A stretch of 64,000 nt of DNA from Caprella mutica (Eukaryota > Arthropoda > Malacostraca > Amphipoda > Caprellidae). The translations under genes were made by a program, and so were the position numbers. The notes below the pieces were generated by a model. It searched no databases, had not been told where the DNA came from, and was given only the letters and a program-made list of their open reading frames with translations. The stretch covers positions 186,001-250,000 of the forward strand of contig CANNZV010000514.1 in NCBI GenBank assembly GCA_947561585.1, given 5' to 3'. Shown here in pieces: positions 21,947-32,711 of the stretch; position 1 is the first letter of the stretch, and each line of letters opens with the position of its first letter.

Positions 21947-24004
21947 ATGGATATTGTGAATCCAGTTATCTTAAGAAATCTCGGGAAATATTCACATTAT
22001 AAACCACCTAGGAATCGACAAATAAAATCTGTGTACCATTGGACGCAAGGAGGAATACTTCACAATCCGTACAAGCCTCAACTTAAACTTGATGTTACTG
22101 AAGACAGTTACTCTGTAATGAATCGAGATGAAGAAACTCTCAAGAGATTTATAATTACTGATACTCTTAATGATGCGCGTGATGTTCAAGACAGAATAAT
22201 AGAAGACATTTATTTCGATCTAACATCAGTTCCGTACGAAATAGAAGATTTTATCCAAAATTATCTCAAAATGATTTTTAATCATTGCAGTATGTTTCTC
22301 CATAATCACCTAATAAACTCGTCCTTCTATCACTCTTCATTCACACCATTCATTACAGTTAAGTTCCATATGCTGCTAATTCTTTCTTGGCGCAGAATTG
22401 CAGACTATATATTGTGCACAGAGCTTCAGTCCAACTCTGACTTGGAACAAAGTGTTAAATTCTCTCTGGACACCCTAGGCGATAGTCTGGGTCACATAAT
22501 TTCCGAATCTATTCTTTTAAAGTCTAGATCACTTGCTGGCAACGGGGAAACTATCTTCACGATCCAGTCAATTGTCCAGAAAATGTACAATTACATAGAC
22601 TCTTTCGGCAACAACAACTGCCTTCGAACAGTCAATTATTGTATAAGTATTATCATACCTGTTAGTTCGTTAGTTCAGGACTTTAAAAGACAATTAAAAA
22701 TGTTATACGACAGAGAGTTTGATGTCGATAATCCAGTATATCCCAAAGTGAAGGAAATTCCAGAGTGCACTGATATAGAGGAGGTGAGACTTTTCTTCTT
22801 ATTGAAGACAAAATTATTGGAATATTCTAATTGCATTGAAATTCACTGTATACTTTTAAACAAAACGGTTAAAGGCGAACTTTTTATAGGGTCACACAGG
22901 CAAATTGCGACCCTTTCATTTTTAATTGCAGCCCTCTCAAGAGAGTCTCGAAAACATTCTGAACCGAAATTACATTAAAATGTTGCATACTTACCAAAAT
23001 AAGCGCATTGCATGTTATAATTTGTTAATTTAAGTTTTCAAAGAGTGTTTTGAAGCCATGATATTTCTATTGTTAGAGGCCGCAGTTAGTTAGTGTGCCG
23101 CAATTTACCTGCTTGACCCTATGGTTGTAGTACTCTGAAAGTGGGCGTTAACTCAGGTCAGGAACCAATTTGACATTAAAAGGTTTCCGAATGACCTATC
23201 ATAAAATAGGTTAACGCCCACATTCAGAGTTCTGAGAGTGTAAATGAGAGTCTAAGTGCTGTCATGTTTCCATGGCAAATTTTGTATACAATGCTAAATA
23301 ATTATTAATAGAATTCATTCAAGGGTTAATATCAGTAATGACAAACCTTTTTCAATAAATAATTAAATTAAGATTAGATTTAGGCAAATACAGACAGGCC
23401 TCGCTTTATGTACACCTCACTTTAATACAAGCGGTTCTTATTTTGAGACATGTCTCGAATGAGTGATTTGATAAGTATCTTAATTGCTTAGTACAAACTT
23501 ATTACAAAATCACATGAATTTATATTAAAGATTCATTTATTAATCTGACTCTCATCTACGGTAACAGTACTCGGGAAGTTGCGTTCACTTGTGTTATGAT
23601 GGATCAATCGTAAATTTCTTGGGTTCACGACCTATGTTAACAACCAGGGTCCGAATAGGAACAAGCAGGTAAATTGCGGCACACTAACTAACTCCGGCCT
23701 CTAACAACAGAAACATCATAGCTTCAAAACACACGTTAAAAACTTTAAAATTATAGCCTGCACTGCGCTTCTTTTGATAGCTATGCAACATTTTAATGTA
23801 ATTTTGGTTCAGAATGTTTTAGATTTTCTTGAGGGCCTCAATTAAAAATTAAAGGGCCGCAATTTACCTGCGTGACCTAGGAGTGTCCGAATAATTCGTT
23901 GTTCTGTGACGGTTTGCTAAAATTTTCATTATTTTCCACAGGACTTTGTGCCATGGGCAACTGATTTCAACGGCATCACCCTAGAAAACATTGATGGATA
24001 CTAA
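21947..24004 (+). CDS. unrecognised protein, probably 299 aa in two exons
   Basis: The frame opens at 21947 and stays open to 22978 (343 codons), unusually long for this AT-rich DNA. I favour a splice at 22783/22784 (GAG|GTGAGA, phase 0) to 23942 (polypyrimidine-TTTTCCACAG|GACTTT, phase 0). The terminal exon 23942-24004 encodes DFVPWATDFNGITLENIDGY followed by a stop, which looks like real coding sequence and has no other obvious upstream partner. The protein has a basic, Tyr-rich N-terminus (residues 10-45), then a long mostly helical region with hydrophobic segments near 125-150. I see no signal peptide or familiar motif. The alternative is the unspliced 343-aa form, whose last 30 residues come from a MITE. 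Gene reality is likely; function is unknown. Confidence 0.6.
22886..23122. mobile_element. MITE family A, copy 2 (237 bp)
   Basis: The left end reads ATAGGGTCACACAGGCAAAT and the right end GCAATTTACCTGCTTGACCC followed by TAT. The interior is homologous over its full length, in inverted orientation, to 23655-23880. It lies in the proposed intron of the unknown gene and overlaps the last 30 codons of the unspliced frame. Confidence 0.85.
23125..23240. mobile_element. MITE family B copy, abutting a family A copy
   Basis: The left end reads GTAGTACTCTGAAAGTGGGC and the right end GCCCACATTCAGAGTTCTGA, with GTTAAC-type sequence inside each end. It starts within a few bases of the end of the family A copy at 23122. 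Confidence 0.7.
23655..23880. mobile_element. MITE family A, copy 3 (226 bp, inverted relative to copy 2)
   Basis: The left end reads AATAGGAACAAGCAGGTAAA and the right end CGCAATTTACCTGCGTGACC. The interior matches the reverse complement of 22886-23122, including the segment complementary to the end of the unspliced frame. Copies 2 and 3 can pair as a hairpin of about 230 bp within one intron. Confidence 0.85.
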
Positions 24005-25938
24005 TTTTATTATCAATGAATTGAGAATTGAGCATATTAAAATAATGTTATTAATCATTTTACTAATTTAAATGTGTTTTAATTTTTCAACAATGTTAAC
24101 TGTTTAATTTTAATGCCCTAGTTGTTTTAAGTACATACTATTATTGCTTGAACGATGTTGTGAATTCCTTTTCAGTTTAGTAATTTAGTAAGTAATTGAT
24201 AATTAATTTTTAGAATCAGTACCATTTTTGAAATGAATTGTTAAAATATGTTCAGGAACCTATTTGTTAGACAAGTGTTTTTGATTGTTGTTGCCGTTTT
24301 ACTCAATTCATCATAAGTATACTGAATTATAATTTTATTATGAAATACATCCTAAACCAATGCGTAAAATATTACTAGTCTTTACTTAGTTGCCCATTTC
24401 TCCTAAGTTCTCTTACAGTGAAAATTAGTGGCAAAGGGGGCAGGGGGTCTGATTATCAGACTAGGGGTTTGAAACATTATTGCCGATCCCCCCCTCATTA
24501 TCCCGAGGCTACATCTAGGTAGGCCTTTTTTTTGTTATATTGTAGGTTTTGTTTAGTTTGGCGCCCTTTTTCTTCAGCTTCCCTTTGTATCTTTCCTCAA
24601 ATTCTTCTTCTTATTTCCTCTTCCTTCAGCCTTGCTATATCCATGGGTAAGCAGAATGACTGTGTAGGTCTCTTATCCATGGGTGTCTATTCTTGCCATC
24701 CATGCGCTGGATCGACATGGATCCTGTAGTAGCAGAGTAGTAGACCTAGTGCATGGAGCGTATTTTCACAGTCCCCTCTTCTACGAGGCCTTCTTCTCTT
24801 CGTGTCTCTTTGGATCACCTCGTAGTGGATAGGGACAACTTTTAAACCCCGATAATAATAATATTAATTAGTGGCAAATATCCTATTAGGCAGAAAATAG
24901 TTTAGATAACAATTTAGGGAATTTGAAGGGATAACTCTATTTCTATATTATAAATAAACATGTATAACGCAGCCCATATAATACCCATAGAATTTTTCAA
25001 AGAATATGCTAGAGATTCTCTATACTAAATGCAAGTATGTTCGAAAATATGCCGTTATGCACTTCAAATATGCATTGAAAATGTACATATATGCTCATAA
25101 AATATGTAAATATGCTCTCAAAATCATCAAAAATTCTCAAACTTAAAATATTAATATTATACTTTGAATGTAGAAATGTGTATGCTCCACAGTTAGGTTA
25201 AATATATACTAATTGTTTAAATCCTATTTAAAAAACCAATCACAGTCTGTCTAACCGCGTCTGTAGTGCTGCAGTTGATTGAAACTTGACAGAAACTTCA
25301 CTTTTTCCTTTTTTGGTTGTAATTAAAATCATATCTATTTATTTACTATGTTTATGACAAAGAAATTTTTTTTTAGGCGTCGTGATTATCAATATATCTG
25401 GAATAATTCGAAATGAGTATTTTAAGTTTTCTCTTGTTGCCAGATGTTTATTTATCTGCACTTGAGGGCGAGGGTCTTGTCCAGGCTCCGGGGAAAAATG
25501 AGTATTACTTTCGCAGATAGCGGAAGGTAATGTTTTTGGCGGCATTCATTTGTTCATTCCCATATTATTATTCGCATAACTTAAAAAGTATTCAATCAAA
25601 TTGCCTGAAATTTAGAGGGCGGTTGATCCAGGAACCAGTTAATTAGGTTTTGGGGCATTCCATGACGAGTGGACCAATAAATATGAAATTTAACATCACA
25701 CTCCCTCAGATTTGCATGAAAGTTGATATAGAGGGTGCTTTTGCCCAAAAAACTCTATTTTGAGAGTTTCAGCTCTCTAGCTCGCGTAGCTCAAAAGTTA
25801 TGACCTTGTGAACTTTTGAAAAAAGGGGGGCAAAATAGCTTGACATCACCATTTTTGAAAGGTCATAACTAACTTATTGTTAGTCCTAGTTTAGCATGTT
25901 TTTTGTTAAGAATAAGTAAGGCAATCTTCTTATGTGTA
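24005..25938. other. intergenic region
   Basis: An ATTAAA at 24036-24041 could serve the upstream gene as a poly(A) signal. The segment 24518-24860 is less AT-rich and ends in a GATAATAATAATATTAAT run, suggesting a retroposon tail. 25510-25660 repeats the sequence at 3740-3990. No gene is supported. Confidence 0.4.
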
Positions 25939-26832
25939 CACAATTTTATTATTTTAATTTTTTAAATGAAAAAGGGCATTTATACCCTCATTGACTTTGA
26001 CCTTTGCCCTCAAAGACCCACCTGGCAAAAAAAAAAATTATCGATACTTAAATGTAGATTGACTACTTTGCTATAGGTTGGAAGTCAATATTTACTACTA
26101 TTAATAGGGATTAGGGATATATTTGAGCTCAAACAGGTGCGTTAGACAAAAAGAATATAAAAGTACAAAAAAAAAATAATTATTTTAAAAGTTAAATTGA
26201 AGTAAAGTTTTACTATCTATAAATTTACTAATATTAATAATTACCAATATTAAATGTACTACTATTTTTTTTATTTTTTATTTACTAATTTTTTTTTTAT
26301 TTACTAATAGTTGCTATTATTTACTAATAGTTACTGTTATTTATTAATAGTTACTGTTATTTATTGCTAACTAATACAATATATTAATAATTACTGTTTT
26401 TACTAATATTTAACATTATTAAATTATACCTAAATATTAATGAATGCTAGTAAATATTAAATAATATTAGTAAGTAGTAATAAATATAAGTAAATATTAA
26501 TAAACATTTAATATTGGTGATTATTAATATTAGTAAAATAGTATTATGAATAGTAAAACTCAACTACAATTTAACTTTTAAAAATCATCATTTTTTCTTG
26601 TACTTTTATATTTTTTTGTCTAACGCACCTATTTGAGCTCAAATATATCCCTAATCCAGTAATCCCTATCAATAGTAGTAAATATTAATTTTCCAACCTA
26701 TAGCAAAGTAGTCCATCTACATTTTTTGTTTCGATAGATTTTTTGTCAGGTGGGACCTTTGAGGGCAAAGATCAAAGTCAAAGAGGGTAAATGCCCTTTT
26801 TCATTTAAAAGCTAAAATAATAAAATTGTGTG
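25939..26832. mobile_element. foldback element with about 280-bp arms
   Basis: The left arm 25939-26217 and right arm 26550-26832 are inverted copies. They share CACAATTTTATTATTTTA, AAATGAAAAAGGGCATTTA, the CTAACGCACCT motif, GAGCTCAAATATATCCCTAA and GTTAAATTG near the loop. The loop 26218-26549 is almost pure A/T with TATTTACTAATAGTTACTG-like units. It has no coding capacity. Confidence 0.75.
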
Positions 26833-27010
26833 TAAAGTTATTCGCTCTACCGAGTGCACATAATCTAGTTACATAATATCATAGAACTAAGGTCTAGGAT
26901 CATTATATGAAAATCGCATAAAATTTTGTTCAGTGTATATTCTAATGAACCCCAAAAGCGCAAACACTATGGTTAGACTTTATTTTGATTTTCGGTTAGA
27001 ATTTCATATA

Positions 27011-28301
27011 CAGGGTGGGGCGTAAGTTTGGAAGCAATTTTTCAAACAATATAATTCTTAAAAATAAGTTCCTAAGTAGGTGATAGGGTTTGAACTATAG
27101 TAGAGACACTACATTATGACGTGGCAGTGTTATTTTTTACAAAAATTTAGTCAATTCAAAAATGTCAGACAAAAGAGAAGCCATTATTGCTCTACACCGT
27201 GCCGGGAAGTCAGATTCCGTCATTTCAAAGACTCTCTCAATAGCGAGATCGACTGTTTGGAAGTGTGAAGCGTTTTAATGAGAGAGGAGACTTGACTGAT
27301 CGTCCAAGAAGTGGTAGACCACGCTCACAACGCACCAAACAACTGATAAAATGTGTCCGAGAGAAGATCAGGAGGAACCCGAAAAGGTCAATACGATTGT
27401 TAGCCAAAACAGCTAATGTGAGTCCCAGAACAATGAGAAGAGTTGTCAAAGAAGACCTAAAGATGTCCTCTTTCACCCTTCAAAAGAGACAGACTCTGTC
27501 AGAAGCTGTAAAGAAAAAGAGATTGGAGAGAAGCAAAGCACTTCTGAGAGAATTGAAGTCTGGCACGGCTGGTGAAATTGTTTGGTCTGACGAAAAAAAT
27601 TTCACAGTGGAAATGGCTCACAACCGGAGGAATGACAGAATAATGGTAAAAGTGCAAAAGACATCCCATACAACCAAAAAACTGTCCACAGAACCATGAA
27701 ACCTGCTTCAGTAATGGTCTGGGCCGCCGTTTCAGAAACTTGGAGATCTCCTTTAATTTTTGTGGAACAAGGCGCCAAAATCAATGCTAAATGTTATATT
27801 GAGAATATTTTGACGCCAATGTTGGAGTCAGCTAAGGATCACTTCGGTAATGACACTCTATGGACATTTCAGCAAAACGGCGCGACTTCACATACTGCAA
27901 ATGTCACTCAAAACTGGTGCCATGACCATCTTCCACGGTTTTGGTCCAAAGAAATGTGGCCTCCCTGCTCCCCAGATGTTAATCCTACGGACTTTTCGGT
28001 ATGGTCCATTCTTGAATCAAAGGCCTGTGGTAAATTCCATCGCAGTGTGGATGATTTAAAGTGTTCGCTCCAGAGATCTTGGAAGGAAATTTCACAAGAA
28101 CAGTTGCGTGCCGCAGTAGGAGGAGTTCGGAGGAGATTTGAGCCTGTTATTAAAAACAAGGGGGGACATTTTGAATTAATTTATGATTTTTGAATTCTTA
28201 AAACCCTTATGTAATAATACATAGCTGTAAATTATTAAATATATTTTTCGTTGGATTATAATATGCACTTTCATTTGCTTCCAAACTTACGCCCCACCCT
28301 G
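27011..28301 (+). mobile_element. Tc1/mariner superfamily element (DD37D, maT-like), 1,291 bp
   Basis: A perfect 27-bp terminal inverted repeat begins CAGGGTGGGGCGTAAGTTTG (27011-27037) and recurs complemented at 28275-28301. TA dinucleotides flank both ends (27009-27010 and 28302-28303), the mariner target duplication. The interior encodes a broken transposase on the plus strand. The perfect TIRs suggest a fairly recent insertion. Confidence 0.95.
27162..28193 (+). pseudogene. inactivated DD37D mariner transposase
   Basis: The protein starts at an ATG at 27162 with a helix-turn-helix (AIIALHRAGKSDSVISKTL). It breaks at about 27262-27275, where bases are missing so that a TAA closes the first frame. 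It resumes through the RPRSGRPRS hook and second HTH, breaks again around 27640-27655, and then runs to TGA at 28191-28193. The catalytic triad reads D (WSDEK, 27589-27591), N in place of the second D (FQQNG, 27876-27878), and D (NPTDFSVW, 27990-27992). The last two are separated by 37 residues, the DD37D signature of maT-type mariners. Two frameshifts and the D-to-N change make it inactive. Confidence 0.9.
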
Positions 28302-28872
28302 TACAAGCCTTGAATGTTCCGAATTCATTAAAGCGGTAAATGAATACTTTAAGTAAATTAATGTTATTCTTATTTGCTACCATTAACATAATATTTGATA
28401 TATTCCACCTACAGTACCTACCTAGTTTTTATTCAAAATAAGCATCGTCTTAGGACTTAGATAATAAGCAACTCTGAAGTAAAAACATGTATTGTAGCGT
28501 ATTGATCATTTTTTAAACCATATAATACAAATAGTATCTATTAATTTTCACAGTTCATACCGCAATACGATGAAAAACATTAGGCCCATTAATTAAAAAT
28601 TCTCAATATTGCCTAGAAAAGGCCTTTAATGTTTAAATAACTAATATTCCAACTAGGTATGTTCTCGTAGATTCATCTCTACATTCTGCATGTATTTATA
28701 GATGCAATTTCTGAACGAAAGAACAAAAGCCTACATAAGTATGCCTTTATATATTTTCTTTTAGAAAACCATGATTGCTAACTAATTTTTGTTCACCTCC
28801 ACTATCTAAATGTTGAATTTATCTTTATAATTATTCTTATATCTTCTCTGCTGCTCTTTTTACTTGAATATA

Positions 28873-30018
28873 CAGGGTGGCGCAAAAAAAAAACTCATTT
28901 TCAAATTGGTTTGTTTTACAAAATATCAAAGGTAGAAATTTTCTAAAAACACACTTTTATTCATCTACTTATTTTACATCTATCCTAATAATTTGTTAAA
29001 GTTACGACAAAATTTAATTATTTCCTGCAGCGATTTAAAAAAGATAGAAGCGAATTAAAAAAGGGCTTGCGCGACGACACAAATATGCGGGAAAAAAATC
29101 ATAATAAGTATAATTCATTTTAAATGGATGTAAACACATTAAGTTCCACTGTTTTCGTAACAAATAAGAGAAAATAAAAAAATAATTACCATATAAAAAT
29201 TGTTTTTTTGAGATAAAATTGAAATCTTCATAAAATCATTTTGCCGTTAATTTGTATCTCCTATTCGAAACCCTCAAAATGCAGCTTTCAAATGAACAAA
29301 GTTTTTGTTGTGACAAGTTATTTAAACACTAGAAGCTTTAAACAGGTTCAACATCATTTTGAACATTGCTTTCCGGGAAAATTTCCACCTACTATAAAAC
29401 CATATTCACAAATGTTCAAAACTGAAGAAACCACTGTAAATTTGAACAAAAAGCTATCATGTCGCAAGTGAACAGCTAATTGAGAATCCAAAATTATCAA
29501 TCTGAAGGAACTGAATCACAAACACACATCTCATTGAATTGTTAAACATTATTTGAAATATTATCCTTTCAAGATGCCTGTTAGGCTCGGACTCTTAGAA
29601 CTGATTTACCGCACTGTCTAAATTTTCCAAAATTGTTTCTTCAAAGAAATGCACATTTTGTAGAAGACATCGTTATTAGTGATGAAGTTGTATTTCCATG
29701 AATGAAAGAGTTAATAACCAAAACGTTAATTGAATAAAAAATAGTAGGATTTATGTACTTTTTACTACTACCATATGGAAATAAATAATACTAATTATGA
29801 TTATTTTTTGTGTTTTTCGTCCTCGCGCAAGCCCTTTTTATTTGCATTTTTTTAATTCTTTGCTGGAAGTTTAATTTTTGTTGTAACTTTTAACAGATTA
29901 TCAGGATAGATGCAAAAAAAGAATACTAATAAAACAGTATTTTTAGAATTTTTTTAGCTTTGATAGTTCGTAAAATAAACCAATTTGAAAATGGGTTTTC
30001 CTTTTTTGCGCCACCCTG
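28873..30018 (+). mobile_element. second mariner-like element, 1,146 bp, decayed
   Basis: The termini are CAGGGTGGCGCAAAA and TTTTTTGCGCCACCCTG with TA on both outer sides. Inverted similarity extends inwards about 200 bp, including ATTTTCAAATTGGTTT, TTAAAGTTACGACAAAA and AAAAAGGGCTTGCGCGA at the left and their counterparts at the right. The interior keeps only a relic of coding sequence. Confidence 0.85.
29250..29472 (+). pseudogene. remnant of a mariner-like transposase N-terminus
   Basis: The frame reads VVTSYLNTRSFKQVQHHFEH followed by CFPGKFPPTIKP and then VNLNKK. This matches the general layout of the N-terminal HTH of mariner-like transposases (a 'YxxTxSFKxVxxxFxxxFPGxxPP' pattern), from family knowledge. 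No catalytic domain survives downstream. Confidence 0.5.
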
Positions 30019-30260
30019 TATTTAACAAATTACAAAACAGGAAAATATTTACAAGTTATAACTACATCTAGGATACTCCAATTAAAATAGTTTGAATTTT
30101 CCATTTGGCTATTTACTATTTCGAATAATAAATTCATTAACTATTGTTCAGGAATAATATTCATAGTTATACATGAAATCTAAATTGCTATTATGGTTTG
30201 AAACTCAGAAGACATGCATTGTCAGATTCCACAGACCGCGATGATAGTTACAATTTTATT

Positions 30261-30730
30261 AGGTGTTAAGGGAACCAAAGGCCATATCATGGACTTCTAA
30301 AGGAAATTAAATACAAAGAACTGGAAGAAGCAGTCGGAAAAAATGTGGCTCTATGAACAGAGTCACCTATCACCGTCGATGGCAATGCTCATGGATGCAG
30401 AAAAAGCTACTCCGTGAGTGCTGTCACCTACAAGGAATGTGAAGAAAAGGGATACAAGCACCAGTGGCTGTACTCACGGATGGAAGAGGAAAATGAAGAG
30501 GTGATAGTAAATGAAGCCTATGAGTCTAGCTAATACAAAATCTAAGACCCTTTAGTTTAAGAGCATAACCCTAGCGCTGTTGTCTAAAACATGGTAAAAA
30601 TGAGAAAAAACTATGCATATCCAAATTACAACAGTTCAAGGGTCAAGGGACGCCACCTCCCCTTTTCTTCCATTTACCACAGACAGCTTTAGGATAGAGC
30701 CCCTGGGGACAGACGGATGATAATAATAAT
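30261..30730 (+). mobile_element. SINE-like dispersed repeat, copy 1 (about 470 bp)
   Basis: Shares with 54836-55329 the stretches GGAACCAAAGGCCATATC, AAAGGAAATTAAATACAA, AATGCTCATGGATGCAG, AAGCTACTCCGTGA, ACTCACGGATGGAAGAGGAA and AGAGCATAACCCTAGCGCT. It ends in CTGGGGACAGACGGATGATA plus an (AAT)n tail, as SINE-like retroposons often do. No pol III promoter boxes were confidently identified. Confidence 0.7.
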
Positions 30731-32479
30731 CAGAATTCAGAATAGATTCAGTACATTAAAAAAAACTATATTTCTTAAAATCCATGGTGAAAAAACATTA
30801 TAAGAAACTGAAGCATGCATTTATATTCATAATCGAATCTCTGGGACCTTCCAGTTCATTATTGTGCCAAACTATTTTATAAAGAACTCAGAAATAAACA
30901 TCTCTAGTTGGCTAAATATTTATTGAAGGATATTTTTAGCGCACGACGAGTTGCGTTCATTGTCTAAAATTACAAGTGAAATGAAGTTATTATTTAGAAT
31001 GTTAATCTATAGCTATTTTTTTAAATTCTATTCATGAATGAAATAGCAATCGTATAACCAGTCTTATTTCTGTTTTTGGTGAAATTAGATTATAAAGGCT
31101 TTGTGATGAATAATCCTTTGAAAATTAATGATAATACGTAGAATCAATAATTATTATGCCCCGTAATTGAAGAGAAGTGTTTATTATTCGAAAGAGTTCG
31201 ATAGAATGAGGGGATATCTTTTTATCTAAAGAGTTAATTTCACATTGATAGCTATTTAATCAGTGCGTCGTGGTCAACTAACTAACATCTGAGTTTATGT
31301 ATTGTAAATTATATTATTATTAAACTCTTTCCTTTTATGAAAGAGTTTTAGATTTATTAACAAATTTCCGCAAAATCAACCTGCATCAATTTCACACAAA
31401 AACATTAAGCTGAAGTGAACAAGTAAGGGAAAAAAGAAGAGTAAATAATTTCAATTGGTTTATTGTCAGATATGAAAGCCTTTGCGCTGAAATCATCCAA
31501 AGAAATTCCATGGACGGTAAAGAGTTTTAATTTGGCAGATTTAGCGGCTCCGTATACGCAGTGGAAGTACATTTCAATGATTTTAACTACCTATACCACA
31601 TACATACAACAGTAAGCAATAATATTCATAGGAGTCACTTTAACTAAAAATAAAATTTACAAATTGTACACTATACATATTTATACAAATGCCTTAAAAA
31701 ATTTAACAGCCAGAAAAATATGTAAATTCTTAGAAAAGATCAAAAAGATGAATTTATACAAACAGCAAAACAACCTAATAATCGAAATTAAATTAACTAT
31801 CTATTGTAAAAGGTAACCTGTGAATGCAATGACTGTAAATTTATTAAATATCACAAATAGCAAAGCCAGAGAAAAGGCAGTCACTTACATAATTCTGATA
31901 TCAACCTTACCTACTTTGTCAGATATTATGAAAGTCAATTTGAGACGAAAAACCTCCAATCTTTAACGAAACACTAGAAATATTTAACATAAGAGTCAAC
32001 AGTCAATGTTTTGAACAGTAACTTAACCGATGATAATTTAGAACCAGGAGATTCTTTAGCACATTTAAAACTACTGAGATCACAATACAAAAACTTAAAG
32101 TTTTATTAATTTTAAAACCTAAACCAGTGGAACTACAAAACTGGGAGTCATGGGAAATTACGTTAAAATATTCACCTTAGTAGATATTAATTACAGTATG
32201 ACTAAATACTCAAACTGTGCGTTGAAGATAACACAAAGATAAAAAGAATTTCAATGGGGAGAAATGGTTAAAAGCTCACACAGACCTTCTACCTACACAT
32301 AAATGCTTATTTTATTATTGGACATTTATTCGTCTGAGTGGACTATAAGAAACTAGTCTTCGCACCTAGGGTTATGAAATGCTATTGAGTAACAGTGGTT
32401 AAATGCGGTAGTTCCGTCACTAGGGTTAGAAAGGGAATTATACTATCAAAATTTATTATTTCTAGTAACATTAAATGAA
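30731..32479. other. 3' flank of the Girdin/Daple-like gene
   Basis: AT-rich and without recognisable genes. On the minus strand AATAAA occurs at 32452-32457 (23 nt after the stop) and 32311-32316 (about 165 nt after). The latter is a more plausible poly(A) signal by distance. Confidence 0.4.
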
Positions 32480-32711
32480 TTAAACACACCCATACTCGTA
32501 CCAAATAGAATTGGCAACGCGCCGCTCCTTCATTGAAGCTGTTTCAGATCCCCCACTGTCGGGGGACTGGGGGGTTTGGGTGGTGGTTGTGGGGGAGTGT
32601 AAGTTGCTCTTGTTTGGTTTGGGTGGGGGAGGTGGAGGAGCACCCCGGTGGTCTAATGGCAGAGGAGAAGAATTGACGTCACGGCGACAGCGAGGAGGAA
32701 TTTGAGGACCG
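32480..32711 (-). CDS. terminal exon with C-terminal PDZ-binding motif YGCV
   Basis: The acceptor is TTTTTTCTCTCAG|CGGTCC. The first base completes an AGC codon started at 33329-33330. The exon encodes a polyproline stretch ([12 protein letters not shown]), a Thr/Ser/Pro segment, then [19 protein letters not shown] and stop (TAA at 32480-32482). Daple (CCDC88C) is known to end in Gly-Cys-Val, which binds the Dishevelled PDZ domain, with a tyrosine just before it. The match of the last residues supports both the exon and the gene family. The rest of the exon is poorly conserved and would be missed by ORF length alone. Confidence 0.9.
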
